Of a stretch of DNA of 64,000 nt, positions 9,264 through 19,297 are shown one piece after another; the stretch's first letter is position 1; every line of letters starts with the position of its first letter. The stretch comes from a virus. The stretch spans positions 1-64,000 of IMG/VR virus record IMGVR_UViG_3300027418_000290, one strand, 5' to 3'. Under the pieces are notes generated by a model, which saw nothing but the letters and a program-made list of their open reading frames with translations, did no database searches and was not told where the DNA came from. A program made the position numbers and the translations under genes.

Positions 9264-10797
9264 AACCTTTCAACTATTCAAAGAACGTATGATCGATTCC
9301 GTTAGCGAGAGTTTTTGCGCAGCGAAATGGTACAATGCTACGATCTGGTTGGGACATGGGCAGACTGCAAGTTGTCACCACCCACCCGGTCACTGGATTC
9401 CGCTAGATGAATTAAAGGAAAACTTTACTGCTATCCACAACACAAAGCATAAAAAGAAAATGCGTAAGATGATGCAGGAAGGTGATCGACCAGCAGAATG
9501 CGAATACTGTTGGAAAGTTGAAGACATGGGCAGAAATAACATTTCTGACCGCGTGTATAAGACTGAAATCTTTACAGACGAAGATATCATCGCAGCAGGC
9601 GATATGCCTTGGGATGCAGATGTTGAACTTCGTACATTAGAAATTGCGTTTGACCGAGCATGTAACTTTAAATGCTCATATTGTAATCCGGCATTCAGCA
9701 GTGCATGGGTTAAAGATATCAATACATATGGTGCATATCAAAATATTCAGTCCGATGGGCGTGGACACTTTGTTGACACCGCGGAATGGGCAAAACCAAT
9801 AGCAGACAAAGAAGATAACAATCCATATATTCAAGCGTTTTGGAAATGGTGGGAATCAAGTCTATCTGACAACCTTGAAGAAATCCGTATCACTGGCGGC
9901 GAACCCATTATGCATACTGGTACTTGGAAACTGTTTGATTGGTTTGAAAAAAATCCAACACGCGGTAGAAATATGAGATTTGCAATCAACTCTAACTTGA
10001 ATCCAGAGACAAACAAGGTTCTTGATAAGATGATTGAAAAATCTTGGCATATACCTCATTTTGAAATTTATACATCTGCGGAAGCACATGGTAAAGGACA
10101 AGAGTACATACGTGATGGCATGGATTACGAATTCTGGAAATCTAATCTTCACCGTATTATGCGCGAGTCAAATGTAAAGAAAACAAACATGATGATGACT
10201 ATTAACTCATTGTGCCTTGATACTATTACTGACTTTATGGATGATATGTTAGAGTTTAGAAAAGAATATGGCAGAGAACGCGCACCTGTAATGTCTCTAA
10301 ACATTCTGCGTTTCCCATCATTCCAAAGTGCTGCAATTCTACCCGAACACATTAAAACACATTTCAAAAATAAAATTGAAGTTTGGTTTAATCAAGATGG
10401 ATTGCAACAGCAACTTCACGATGGTGAAAAGGCACAAATACAACGTCTTATTGATTATCTTGATGTTGTAAAAACACCACACCGTAATACCGCAGAAACC
10501 CCAAAACTATACAATGACTTTAAGACATTCTTTGCACAGTACGATATTCGTAGAGGGAAAAGTTTTAGAGATTCATTTAGTCCAATTTTTGTTGAATGGT
10601 TTGATAGTATAGAAGCAGATTCCCCTTCCGCAGAAGATATTCTAAGCAAGCGTATCGTTCTTAATAGTACAATATCCGATCACGATCCGGCAACTATGGA
10701 TGAGTATGAAGGTGGTGATGACGCGCATGAACAAAAGAAAACAGTAGGTGGATGGGATACTGAAACTGATTCTTTAGGTGGCGTAGTAGTAGAATAA
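9238..10797 (+). CDS. Twitch-type radical SAM enzyme, paralogue of upstream gene
   Basis: A 519-residue protein with CNFKCSYC (Cys142, 146, 149) and GGEP at 220-223. The N-terminal region repeats the upstream paralogue: CAAKW, SCHHPPGHWIPLDEL, then CEYCWKVED. It lacks the large insertion. The C-terminal 60 residues are acidic and low-complexity (EYEGGDDAHEQ and similar), which the paralogue lacks. I used the ATG at 9238, overlapping the upstream gene; an in-frame ATG at 9289 is an alternative that keeps all motifs. Radical SAM chemistry is certain from the motif; substrate unknown. Confidence 0.85.
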   Translation: MGRKYWEGETFQLFKERMIDSVSESFCAAKWYNATIWLGHGQTASCHHPPGHWIPLDELKENFTAIHNTKHKKKMRKMMQEGDRPAECEYCWKVEDMGRNNISDRVYKTEIFTDEDIIAAGDMPWDADVELRTLEIAFDRACNFKCSYCNPAFSSAWVKDINTYGAYQNIQSDGRGHFVDTAEWAKPIADKEDNNPYIQAFWKWWESSLSDNLEEIRITGGEPIMHTGTWKLFDWFEKNPTRGRNMRFAINSNLNPETNKVLDKMIEKSWHIPHFEIYTSAEAHGKGQEYIRDGMDYEFWKSNLHRIMRESNVKKTNMMMTINSLCLDTITDFMDDMLEFRKEYGRERAPVMSLNILRFPSFQSAAILPEHIKTHFKNKIEVWFNQDGLQQQLHDGEKAQIQRLIDYLDVVKTPHRNTAETPKLYNDFKTFFAQYDIRRGKSFRDSFSPIFVEWFDSIEADSPSAEDILSKRIVLNSTISDHDPATMDEYEGGDDAHEQKKTVGGWDTETDSLGGVVVE

Positions 10798-10812
10798 CAC
10801 AAGTGATGCAAG

Positions 10813-11427
10813 ATGAAAATTTTAATTTTAAATTCAATGGGAAGATCCGGTACCACGATGTTACAGGATGCAATTTCTACCGAATACAATCTTAGCAATC
10901 TAGGAGAATACCTTCGAGGTGACTATGATGAAAAATTGAAACATCTTGCATCTACCAATGATTGGGTTTGTAAATATTTTGTCGAATATGGTGATTCACG
11001 AAATCATCTAGACGATATAAGTTTTATAAATCCAGATTTGATTGTAGTAAATTATCGCAATGACTTGATTGAGCAATACCTCAGTTTTCAAATAAGTCTG
11101 TGCAATGACAAATGGAATTCTACCGATAAATTATCCTATAGCTCTTTTGAGATTAGCGATTTGCCAAACAGCATAGATTCGTTTTTTCACAGTATTATAT
11201 TATTTAAAAATATTATAGCTGCGTTAAAAAATGTTTATACCATAGAACAAGTTTCATACGAAGAAATAAGCACGGGTAAAATACCAGTTTCTATATTGAA
11301 ACACCCTCCAGTGTTCAATACGGTTAAGCAAAATACAATGCTAGAAAAAATAAATCTAGTAAAAAATTATAATCAAGTAAAAGACTACTGGGATGATAAA
11401 AACTATGAATATCATTTCTTCAACTAA
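10813..11427 (+). CDS. Sulfotransferase-family protein
   Basis: A 204-residue protein with both PAPS-binding signatures of sulfotransferases: an N-terminal 5'-phosphosulfate loop (NSMGRSGTTMLQ, residues 7-18) and a later 3'-phosphate motif (VVNYRND, around residues 78-84). It is shorter than typical cellular enzymes (about 250-300 residues). It would transfer sulfate from PAPS to a hydroxyl or amine of a glycan, fitting the surrounding sugar genes. Whether PAPS comes from the host cannot be told, as no PAPS synthesis gene is in this window. Its 3' end overlaps the next gene by 35 bases. Confidence 0.75.
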   Translation: MKILILNSMGRSGTTMLQDAISTEYNLSNLGEYLRGDYDEKLKHLASTNDWVCKYFVEYGDSRNHLDDISFINPDLIVVNYRNDLIEQYLSFQISLCNDKWNSTDKLSYSSFEISDLPNSIDSFFHSIILFKNIIAALKNVYTIEQVSYEEISTGKIPVSILKHPPVFNTVKQNTMLEKINLVKNYNQVKDYWDDKNYEYHFFN

Positions 11428-12508
11428 AATACACGCTGGTTCCCGCCCGACAATAATTTTAGATGGTGACAAGTTAATAGTCTCATTCGATACATATGAT
11501 CGCGAACATACCTGCTTAGTTTTACAAGATTTTATAGAAAACAATCGTTCAGACCATTTATATCTCACGATGTTTAATGTCACTGAGGCCTTTCTCAATA
11601 TGGATTCCGGTTTATATTTTAAACGTATAAATGATATAGCTTCAAAGGTAAAATATTCGGAGTTCATCAATTGCAATCTCATGGTAGGAGAACATGCAAG
11701 CTATTCATCGAAGTTTCTGTTAACCGACCCGCTCGTAATTGATAAGTTCACCTGTTATCCATATACATTTCTAAATCGAACAATCAACAACATTACCAGT
11801 ACATTATGTAAATCTCCAGATTATCATAATATCCGACCTTCTAAACATGCAATATGTTACAATGGTAATCCTATACTACCACGTGCAATGATACTGGATG
11901 GATTAGCAGAAATCGGTATGTTGAAAAATTTACATTACAGTTGGATGTTACGCACACGTATAACTGAAAATCTGTTTCAACTATACGATTATTATGTTAA
12001 AAATTTCGATTATAAGACAAAAGTAGTCCTAGATCATGATGACATATCGATTGGTATAAATCAAGATACCGTTGATGATTTTTTATATTTCAATGACAGT
12101 TTAATAGAGATAGGTGCCGAAACTAATCCAGAGCCGTATCAGTTGATCTACACCGAGAAAACTTGGAAGCCAATATTGTTAGGTAAATTTTTTCTTCTTT
12201 ATGCACATGCATGGTATTACGAAAACTTAGAAAAAATGGGGTTTCAACTATATGATGAAGTTTTTGATTATTCATTTGATCAAGAGTTTGATACTAATAA
12301 ACGTCTTAGTATGTATATCGATGAAGTTAAAAGATTATTATCTATACCTATAGAAGAATTACAACAACAGCTAATTGACATTAATCATAAAGTAATATAT
12401 AATAAAGAACTTGCCATCAAACTTAACACCAACACAAACGAATTAGTAAGTAAATATTCGTTTATGTCCCCAAACGTTATGAGGAACTCATTGCATGACA
12501 CTGAATAG
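11393..12508 (+). CDS. TEKT-type putative glycosyltransferase (copy 1)
   Basis: A 371-residue protein. The C-terminal half holds 'YTEKTWKPI-LGKFFLLYAH ... LEKMGFQLYDEVFDYSFD' (about residues 253-300), a signature shared with the genes at 16838 and 37377 in this window. A Glu/Lys-Pro-Ile block, then a 'GF' and an acidic 'D-S-D' box, is typical of a nucleotide-sugar-dependent transferase C-terminal domain, but I cannot assign a numbered GT family. The start is either 11393 or ATG 11405; no clear ribosome binding site decides. The gene overlaps the sulfotransferase and the next radical SAM gene. Confidence 0.5.
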   Translation: MIKTMNIISSTKIHAGSRPTIILDGDKLIVSFDTYDREHTCLVLQDFIENNRSDHLYLTMFNVTEAFLNMDSGLYFKRINDIASKVKYSEFINCNLMVGEHASYSSKFLLTDPLVIDKFTCYPYTFLNRTINNITSTLCKSPDYHNIRPSKHAICYNGNPILPRAMILDGLAEIGMLKNLHYSWMLRTRITENLFQLYDYYVKNFDYKTKVVLDHDDISIGINQDTVDDFLYFNDSLIEIGAETNPEPYQLIYTEKTWKPILLGKFFLLYAHAWYYENLEKMGFQLYDEVFDYSFDQEFDTNKRLSMYIDEVKRLLSIPIEELQQQLIDINHKVIYNKELAIKLNTNTNELVSKYSFMSPNVMRNSLHDTE

Positions 12509-13913
12509 AAAAATACCAATTTGGAAAAACGACGGTAGTTGTTCTTCTGATAGTCCAAATAAGACATTTTGTATGGCACCGTGGACTCATACATATATAT
12601 CTCCACAGGGTGAGCGGCGCATGTGCTGTGCGAGCAGGGAACAACACCAATTCCAAAAGCAATACATAGACGCCTCGAATGATGAAAAGTATGGTGAAGT
12701 CACAGAAAGTAAAACTGCTGCCGATGATTTTAATCCTCTCACTCTTGAGGAACATTGGAACTCTCCATACATGAGAGACATACGTAAGAAACTGATGGCG
12801 GGTGAAACTATACCACAATGTGATGTATGCAATGATGATATTTTGAGCCTTAGTTCGTATCGCAAATGGTTCACTGGCGTACTGTTCAAAGACAAGATAC
12901 AACAGGCATTTGATAGTACCGATGATGATGGGTACACTACCATGCCAACAATATCTTTTGATTATCGTTTTTCTAATTTATGCAACTTTAAGTGTCGCAT
13001 GTGCGGTGAACTTCTTAGTTCAAGCTGGGAAGCAGAAAAGAAAAAACACAATATGTGGAGTCCAGAGAATCAACCATTCATGCAGCATGATGTGAAAAGA
13101 AAAATGAATGCATTTCAAGTTAATGTTGTTGAACCTGAATTCAGAGCCGCAGTTGATGCCGGTATAGTAGAAGAAATTTATTGGGTCGGCGGCGAACCGT
13201 TAATGTATGATATACATTGGGAAACTCTGGAAAAAATGGTACAGAATGGATCTGCAAAGAATTGCTATTTGCGATACAATTCCAACTTGTCTCGCGTAAC
13301 GTACAAAGATAAAAATTTATATGACTATCTTCCACAATTTAAAAACTGGATGATGTGCGCAAGTATCGACGGTACAGGTAAGATTGTAGAATTCATTCGT
13401 AGTGGAATTGTATGGAAAGAATGGTTAGAAAACTTTAAGCAAGGTGTTGAACTTCCTAATGGCAAAGAACGTATGATACTAGACCTGACAATTACTGGTC
13501 CTGGTATGTTTGCACTAAAAGATTTGTTTGATCTATCACAAGAACTTGGAGTTCGGATAGAAACAAAGATGATGTTTGCCTTTCACCCAGATATTGTATT
13601 TTCTCCGTTTGCTTGGCCAAAAGAAATACTACATCGTATTATAGATGAAAATCTCGCATACATGGAACCACGTGCAACTAATCGTCAGATGACACTTATA
13701 AATACGCTTAAAGAAATGAAAAAGCGACAAACACATATGGAGCAATGGCCAGATACATGGCTTCAAGAAAGTAGAAACGGTAGAAGTTTTCAAGCACATC
13801 TTAGTGAAATACGCCAAGATAAACTTACAGGCATACCAACACTTGAAGAAATATATAAAGAACATGACACCGAACTTTATGAATGGTGGATGCGATATAA
13901 CGAACATAACTGA
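12495..13913 (+). CDS. Twitch-type radical SAM enzyme
   Basis: A 472-residue protein. CNFKCRMC places cluster cysteines at 163, 167 and 170; GGEP is at 232-235. An N-terminal 'FCMAPWTHTYISPQGERRMCC' block and a later C-VCN-D pair supply additional cysteines, the usual layout of the twitch-type family repeated through this window. The barrel core ends with 'SIDGTGKIVEFIRSG', the typical substrate-side strand. An upstream GAGG and the ATG at 12495 give a 14-base overlap with the previous gene. It pairs with the SGNH hydrolase-like gene directly downstream. Substrate unknown. Confidence 0.85.
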   Translation: MTLNRKIPIWKNDGSCSSDSPNKTFCMAPWTHTYISPQGERRMCCASREQHQFQKQYIDASNDEKYGEVTESKTAADDFNPLTLEEHWNSPYMRDIRKKLMAGETIPQCDVCNDDILSLSSYRKWFTGVLFKDKIQQAFDSTDDDGYTTMPTISFDYRFSNLCNFKCRMCGELLSSSWEAEKKKHNMWSPENQPFMQHDVKRKMNAFQVNVVEPEFRAAVDAGIVEEIYWVGGEPLMYDIHWETLEKMVQNGSAKNCYLRYNSNLSRVTYKDKNLYDYLPQFKNWMMCASIDGTGKIVEFIRSGIVWKEWLENFKQGVELPNGKERMILDLTITGPGMFALKDLFDLSQELGVRIETKMMFAFHPDIVFSPFAWPKEILHRIIDENLAYMEPRATNRQMTLINTLKEMKKRQTHMEQWPDTWLQESRNGRSFQAHLSEIRQDKLTGIPTLEEIYKEHDTELYEWWMRYNEHN

Positions 13914-13921
13914 GGTTGTAA

Positions 13922-14773
13922 ATGGAAGAATGGCGTAAAAATATAGGAGCGGATGATGAATATTTTTTAAATTCATGTCCGGTTGACACTTATGATAACC
14001 CAAATTTGGGATCGGAAAATAGAAGTATACGTGTTCGCTGGTATCCATCCGATAGCAAAGACAACTATATAGAATCTGGAAATGCATATACAATCGATAG
14101 TGTAGATTATGATTTAAATAAACATGGGTTTCGGTGTGACGAGTTCGATGACATACGTGATAGTAAAAATAAAAAACTGATTGTGTTCGGATGCAGTAAT
14201 ACTTTTGGTATAGGCTTACCTGAACATCATATTTGGCCATATGAAGTAAAAAGATTACTTGAAAAAAAATACAACGAGAAGATCGATTTAATAAATCTTG
14301 CTATGCCAGGTACTGGTTCGGACGATACAGTGCGCGTAATTAGTATGTTGGGTGACAGCTTTCATCCTAATTTTGTATGCTGCTTTACCCCACCTGTGTT
14401 TAGAAAAACTTATACTGACCATAGCGGTAAGATATTTAATTATTTGCTATCTAATCAATATAACAAAAATTATCATGACTCGGATTGGAAACGAGTAAAT
14501 TCTATCGGAGAAGCAATGGTGGATATATCTCCGCAATCTTTTTATTACGGTCAATATGTTGCAGAAAGTTTAGTTCGCACCTATGCAAAATTAAATAATG
14601 CCACCCATAAAATAATAACAACTGCACATTACTTGGATGATATGATTGCTACATATGACATAGATAAAAATGAAGGCCCATGGAAATCTAAAGCAAGAGA
14701 TTCTATGCACTACGGTAGACACTTTCATAAGATGTTGGCAATTAAATTTATAGAAGGTTTGTTTAATGAGTGA
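13922..14773 (+). CDS. SGNH hydrolase-like protein (copy 1)
   Basis: A 283-residue protein with SGNH/GDSL hallmarks: IVFGCSNTFGIG with the candidate nucleophile Ser92, a later glycine/asparagine block (NLAMPGTGSDD), and a C-terminal DSMH (Asp260, His263) as the possible catalytic Asp/His. These enzymes are esterases or acyl transferases; in glycan loci they often remove or add O-acetyl groups. It is preceded by a GAGG ribosome binding site and overlaps the next radical SAM gene by 8 bases. No signal peptide, so cytoplasmic. Activity is inferred. Confidence 0.65.
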   Translation: MEEWRKNIGADDEYFLNSCPVDTYDNPNLGSENRSIRVRWYPSDSKDNYIESGNAYTIDSVDYDLNKHGFRCDEFDDIRDSKNKKLIVFGCSNTFGIGLPEHHIWPYEVKRLLEKKYNEKIDLINLAMPGTGSDDTVRVISMLGDSFHPNFVCCFTPPVFRKTYTDHSGKIFNYLLSNQYNKNYHDSDWKRVNSIGEAMVDISPQSFYYGQYVAESLVRTYAKLNNATHKIITTAHYLDDMIATYDIDKNEGPWKSKARDSMHYGRHFHKMLAIKFIEGLFNE

Positions 14774-16010
14774 TACATTTTGCGTTTTACCATGGTTGCA
14801 TTTAGCATCGCACCCGCATGGGGGTATAACATTATGTTGCAATGCAAATCATGAATATGGTGTTTCTAGGTCTAGGAACAAAACATCAAACTCTAATAAC
14901 AACCCTCGCAGCACTGATGGTGATCAATTCCTTGATTTAAAAAATCAGAGCATACAAGAAATAATGAACGGTGATACCTTTAAAGAAGTTAGACTGCAAA
15001 TGCTAGAGGGTAAAAAACCATACGCATGTTTACGTTGCTACAAAGAAGAATCTATTGGTATTGTAAGCAAGCGTGTGAAAGAAAACAGAGAATATCCACA
15101 TTTTACAATTGAACAGGCAAAATCATTAACTGCACCAGACGGTACGATTGCCAATATAAATTTAGAATTTGTTGAACTTAGACTAGGTAACATTTGTAAT
15201 GTTAAATGTAGAACTTGCAACCCATGGAGTAGTTCAAAATGGATATCAGACTATCAAAAGTTAAGAGAAGAATATCCTGATCTGGGAGAATTCAATAAAG
15301 ATCACAACCAGTTTGATTGGCCAGAACAAGAGAAATTTTGGGAAGATTTGTTTGAGCATACAAAAGATGCAAAGGTATTTTACATCAATGGCGGTGAACC
15401 TACGTTGATTAAAGAACACTTCAAGTTCTTGCAACGGATGATCGATGCCGGTAGAACTAACGTATGTCTACGTTATAACATTAATATGACAAACATGAAT
15501 GAAGAAATCATAGAAATATGGAAACAGTTTGATGACATAGATATAGGTTTCAGCATCGATGATCTTAGTGACAGAAACGAATATATTAGAAATCCAACTA
15601 AATGGGAAGATGTTATGTCAACTGTTGATATGTTACTTCCACACAGATGTGATATACAATTCAGCATAACACAAACTGTTAGTTGGATGAACTTCCCATA
15701 TCTTGGTGAGTTCTATGAATGGGCAAGTGGCCTAGGTATATATGTACACCATAATATGGTTAACGATCCGAAAATATTCTCTCCTAATGTACTACCGTTA
15801 GAATATCGTAAAGATGTAATAAAAAGACTGTCAAACATATTACCTAATGACAAAATAAATGCATTAAGGCAGTTTGAACAAAACGAAACGGATATAGAAC
15901 TTTTACGCAGAGCAATAAACTACACCGATTCTTTAGACAGAATGCGCAGAGAAAAGTTCGATGTGGTGTTTCCAGAATTATCGTTTTTGAGAAAATTATA
16001 TGAAAAATGA
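14766..16010 (+). CDS. Twitch-type radical SAM enzyme
   Basis: A 414-residue radical SAM protein. CNVKCRTC gives Cys144, 148 and 151; GGEP starts at 209. N-terminal 'FCVLPWLHLASHPHGGITLCC' and 'C-RCYKEE' are the twitch-family cysteine blocks. A 'SIDDLSDRNEYIRNP' strand and a C-terminal 'F-VVFPELSF' tail match its paralogues. It overlaps the upstream SGNH gene by 8 bases and the downstream SGNH gene by 11, so radical SAM and SGNH genes alternate here in one translationally coupled run. Substrate unknown. Confidence 0.85.
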   Translation: MSDTFCVLPWLHLASHPHGGITLCCNANHEYGVSRSRNKTSNSNNNPRSTDGDQFLDLKNQSIQEIMNGDTFKEVRLQMLEGKKPYACLRCYKEESIGIVSKRVKENREYPHFTIEQAKSLTAPDGTIANINLEFVELRLGNICNVKCRTCNPWSSSKWISDYQKLREEYPDLGEFNKDHNQFDWPEQEKFWEDLFEHTKDAKVFYINGGEPTLIKEHFKFLQRMIDAGRTNVCLRYNINMTNMNEEIIEIWKQFDDIDIGFSIDDLSDRNEYIRNPTKWEDVMSTVDMLLPHRCDIQFSITQTVSWMNFPYLGEFYEWASGLGIYVHHNMVNDPKIFSPNVLPLEYRKDVIKRLSNILPNDKINALRQFEQNETDIELLRRAINYTDSLDRMRREKFDVVFPELSFLRKLYEK

Positions 16011-16869
16011 ATTTAGTTTTCTATCTGGTCCGGGCGGCAGGCGAGACATAGAACATAGTGAGAATCCAAATAGACATTGGTACAAAATAGATGACTTCTA
16101 TAACAATACCTTACAGACTAGATCGCAAATCACGAATTTAGATGAATTATATAATAAAAAGATTATAATCGTTGTTGGAGATAGTTTTACATTTGGAGAT
16201 GGCGTTTATTACATTGATACATATGCCCACCTTTTGCATACTGATTTCTTCAATAAAGAAGACTATGTAGTAATAAATGTAGGTGTACCGGGTATATCGA
16301 ATGACCGAATAATACAAATAACACAAAATTGGGTTAATGAATTTTCGTCCCAAATCGAATGTATAATTGTGGGAATGTCATTCTTATCTAGAAGATCATA
16401 CTTTTTTGATAACGAATATACGCGTGACCATAATAACGACATCTACACAATGGAAAAATCTGATGTGAATACATACAACTTTAATCCTTCTACGACAGTT
16501 CCGACAACTAGAAACGGTTTACCTATTCGTGATAAGTACAATGCGTTTCTGGAACTAAACACTCGTATAAATGATTACAGAGAGTTTGAAAAAAATTTAT
16601 TGCTATTAAAGTATATTTCAATAGTATACAACATAAAAATATATTGGTGGGGCTGGTTGAATTTAATGTTCACGAAACACGACAGAGAGTTTCTAATAAG
16701 TACATTTGATTTTAACACAATGAGATACATAAACGTAGATGATATAACCGACCAGTTAGAGACCATATCATCGGATGATCGACACTGGAATCCGCGCGGT
16801 CATCGCCGCGTAGCAGATTACATAATAAAGTTTTTAAATGATGACTACTGTAAACAATTCACTCTTTAG
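16000..16869 (+). CDS. SGNH hydrolase-like protein (copy 2)
   Basis: A 289-residue protein with VVGDSFTFGDG (candidate nucleophile Ser62), NVGVPGISNDR as the Gly/Asn block, and DDRHWNPRGH near the C-terminus (Asp259, His262). This is the clearest SGNH/GDSL catalytic pattern in the window. It is likely an esterase or acetyltransferase acting on a carbohydrate, by analogy with SGNH proteins in glycan loci. No signal peptide. It overlaps the radical SAM gene upstream and the putative glycosyltransferase downstream (32 bases). Confidence 0.75.
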   Translation: MKNEFSFLSGPGGRRDIEHSENPNRHWYKIDDFYNNTLQTRSQITNLDELYNKKIIIVVGDSFTFGDGVYYIDTYAHLLHTDFFNKEDYVVINVGVPGISNDRIIQITQNWVNEFSSQIECIIVGMSFLSRRSYFFDNEYTRDHNNDIYTMEKSDVNTYNFNPSTTVPTTRNGLPIRDKYNAFLELNTRINDYREFEKNLLLLKYISIVYNIKIYWWGWLNLMFTKHDREFLISTFDFNTMRYINVDDITDQLETISSDDRHWNPRGHRRVADYIIKFLNDDYCKQFTL

Positions 16870-18025
16870 AGGTACCGGAGATTCACCATGGTGGTATTAC
16901 ATGTCAAAGGTGTACAATTTGAATTTGGAATTCTCTGACGTTTCTCCTCTGTGTATCTATGAACCGAATATATCACAAGAGTTGGGCAATCACGGTATAA
17001 GCATTGTAAAAGACGGCAGCGTAGTAGATATACTACCTGACAATAGTAAAGTCATAATTAGCACGGTGCAGGAACCTATATCTGCCTTAGGTAAATTCAA
17101 ATATCATGAAAACGTAGATATACCTAATGTCTTGGTATCTAATGGCGCAAATACATCTAACGTGTGTTTTGTATCAGGTGACTTTTTCGTCAACGAATTC
17201 AACAATACTGATATGAAAACGTTTTTTGTTCCTGGGTGGAATCATTTATTCTGGGACGAAAAGGCAGAACCCATCGATTTACAAACTCGTTCATATGACC
17301 ATTTGTTTTTAAGTTTCAATCGTATACACAAGCCGCACAGAATGTATTTTATGTGCAGACTACATGAATTAAAACTCTTAGAACGTAACTTAGTTAGTTG
17401 TGCTGATATTATCGATGGTGAAACATTTGAGCAACATATGACTTGGATATACAATGACAAGAACGAATACCTTAACATATATGATCCAAACAATCTAATA
17501 GATATAGAAAAGTTGAAAAGTATTGCATCTGATATACAAACATCATTGCCGTATGTACTAGATGTATCGAACTTTCAAGAAAATGGATGTTTTGAAAGCG
17601 ATACATTTAATACTAGTTTACCATTCTATCAGAATAGCTTCATGAGTGTGATCACTGAAAGCAATGCTGTAGGTCCCGGATGCTATATATCGGAGGCTAT
17701 ATTTAGACCATTTGTTTTCATGCAGCCATTTTTAACAGTTGCGCAACCTAGAACTTTACAAGTGTTGCGAGAATGGGGGTTTGATGTATTTGATGACTTA
17801 TTTGACAATAGCTATGACTTAGAACCCGATATGTTTAAACGTACAGAGATGGTACTAGAACAAATACAAAAGTTTTCACAACTTACACCAGAACAACTTA
17901 AAAAAATAACACTTGATTTAGAACCAAGATTGTTGTATAATCATAACAGATATTACAGTAATGAATTCAAACAAATTAGTGCAAGTTATTTTAAAGATGT
18001 TTTGGCGTGGCTAGATGAAAAGTAA
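16838..18025 (+). CDS. TEKT-type putative glycosyltransferase (copy 2)
   Basis: A 395-residue protein. Its C-terminal third carries 'YISEAIFRPFVFMQPFL ... LREWGFDVFDDLFDNSYD', a divergent form of the block in the genes at 11393 and 37377: the Glu-Ala/Lys then Pro, then GF and an acidic NSYD box. The first half is unrelated at sight to known families. The likely role is transfer of a nucleotide sugar, inferred from the shared C-terminal block and neighbours. The start is 16838 or the next ATG at 16841. It overlaps the cupin gene by 11 bases. Confidence 0.5.
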   Translation: MMTTVNNSLFRGTGDSPWWYYMSKVYNLNLEFSDVSPLCIYEPNISQELGNHGISIVKDGSVVDILPDNSKVIISTVQEPISALGKFKYHENVDIPNVLVSNGANTSNVCFVSGDFFVNEFNNTDMKTFFVPGWNHLFWDEKAEPIDLQTRSYDHLFLSFNRIHKPHRMYFMCRLHELKLLERNLVSCADIIDGETFEQHMTWIYNDKNEYLNIYDPNNLIDIEKLKSIASDIQTSLPYVLDVSNFQENGCFESDTFNTSLPFYQNSFMSVITESNAVGPGCYISEAIFRPFVFMQPFLTVAQPRTLQVLREWGFDVFDDLFDNSYDLEPDMFKRTEMVLEQIQKFSQLTPEQLKKITLDLEPRLLYNHNRYYSNEFKQISASYFKDVLAWLDEK

Positions 18026-18401
18026 AAAACTATCACCTGACGTATTCGAGGACCATCGCGGAGTTATTCTTAGCTTTCCGCTTGATGTGAATGATTCACC
18101 TGTGGTCGAATACAACCTAATGATAACATTAAAAGGCGATGAGCGCGGTTATCACTATCATCCACATTTTGATGAGTACATGATAGTTGTTGATGGGGAA
18201 TGCTTATTCAAAGAATTTTCATCAGATGGTGATCACAAAGAAATGATAATGCGTGAAGGTGACAGCATTAAAATACCGACCGGCACTGCACATACATTTA
18301 CTGCATTAACTGATTTTAAATTTGTTAGTCTACTAACTAAGCGTTGGGATGACAGCGTTCCGCCAATTGTTAAAGTTAACAATAACGGAGAACCGTTATG
18401 A
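18015..18401 (+). CDS. Cupin protein, sugar isomerase/epimerase-like
   Basis: A 128-residue single-cupin protein. The first cupin motif reads RGYHYHPHFDEY, with metal ligands His47, His49 and Glu54 and a nearby His51; the second is around PTGTAHTF. Size and pattern fit small sugar cupins such as WxcM-like/FdtA-like isomerases or relatives of dTDP-4-dehydrorhamnose 3,5-epimerase. It heads the sugar-nucleotide module, sits between a glycosyltransferase-like gene and an unknown gene, and shares an ATGA overlap with the latter. Substrate unknown. Confidence 0.7.
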   Translation: MKSKKLSPDVFEDHRGVILSFPLDVNDSPVVEYNLMITLKGDERGYHYHPHFDEYMIVVDGECLFKEFSSDGDHKEMIMREGDSIKIPTGTAHTFTALTDFKFVSLLTKRWDDSVPPIVKVNNNGEPL

Positions 18402-19297
18402 TCAAGTATATGGATTTCATCGTTGGTATAACATTTAAGAATGGATATGAGGTATTCATACGTCCATACGATACCGAACTTAATAGAACGTTCATAGAAA
18501 AATCAAATTTTAAAAAATTAGATAAACCATTATATTATCAGCTAGACACAACATATGTTGGGTTTTCGGATAGACAAATATCTTTGATAGAGAACAAAGA
18601 AGAAATAAAAAAAGAAAGTATAGAACGAATCATAAAATCATTTAATGATCTAAATATGGAGTTACATCCTGCACTAGTTAGGGGCGAACTTACATTAGAA
18701 GATTGTAATGAAATACATCGTATCTTTACTACAAACTTTTTAGAGTTAAGACACAACCGACCTCCATCTGAAATAACAGTTTTGAATGAAACATTACAAG
18801 GTATTAATCACGGCGTTCATGATTATGAAAGTGTGTTACATAGTGAAAATTACATGGAATGCGACGAACTGCCTAGAACAATACTTGTGGGATATGAAAT
18901 ATGGGATCAAATGGGAGAGTTTGCGTACAACGTACCCAATACATATGATCGTACAGAACTAGCTGATTTATACGACCATGCTGATGTTTTTTACTGGGAT
19001 GATTGCAGGCTTGGTAGAAACTTTGCAACTGCTTGGTATATGGGCGATGATCCTATGGCTTGGGACGTTGCTGATATAGATGCAATTGTTCCTATTTTTA
19101 AACTAGGTAACAATAAGATAAAAAGACTTTATGGTGATACAAAATTTTTAGATTGGCTAGCAAAGGGTAACTATGATTTTACTGTACCATTCAAAGATTT
19201 ACCTTTTGGAAAAATCATAAATCCAATTGAATTCACTAATGAAACTGTTACTAATATGTACAGACCTACAGAGATAAAAATATATGAATCCATTTGA
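18398..19297 (+). CDS. Unknown protein in sugar-nucleotide module
   Basis: A 299-residue protein I do not recognise. Visible features: a helical region around residues 60-110 rich in Glu and Lys, an acidic stretch with several aromatic residues (YEIWDQMGEF, then DDCRLGRNFATAWYMGDD around 200-230), and no membrane segment. The ATG overlaps the cupin stop by 4 bases (ATGA), preceded by GGAG. Downstream it overlaps the DegT-like gene by 14 bases. It is certainly expressed with the module, but its function is unknown. Confidence 0.6.
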   Translation: MIKYMDFIVGITFKNGYEVFIRPYDTELNRTFIEKSNFKKLDKPLYYQLDTTYVGFSDRQISLIENKEEIKKESIERIIKSFNDLNMELHPALVRGELTLEDCNEIHRIFTTNFLELRHNRPPSEITVLNETLQGINHGVHDYESVLHSENYMECDELPRTILVGYEIWDQMGEFAYNVPNTYDRTELADLYDHADVFYWDDCRLGRNFATAWYMGDDPMAWDVADIDAIVPIFKLGNNKIKRLYGDTKFLDWLAKGNYDFTVPFKDLPFGKIINPIEFTNETVTNMYRPTEIKIYESI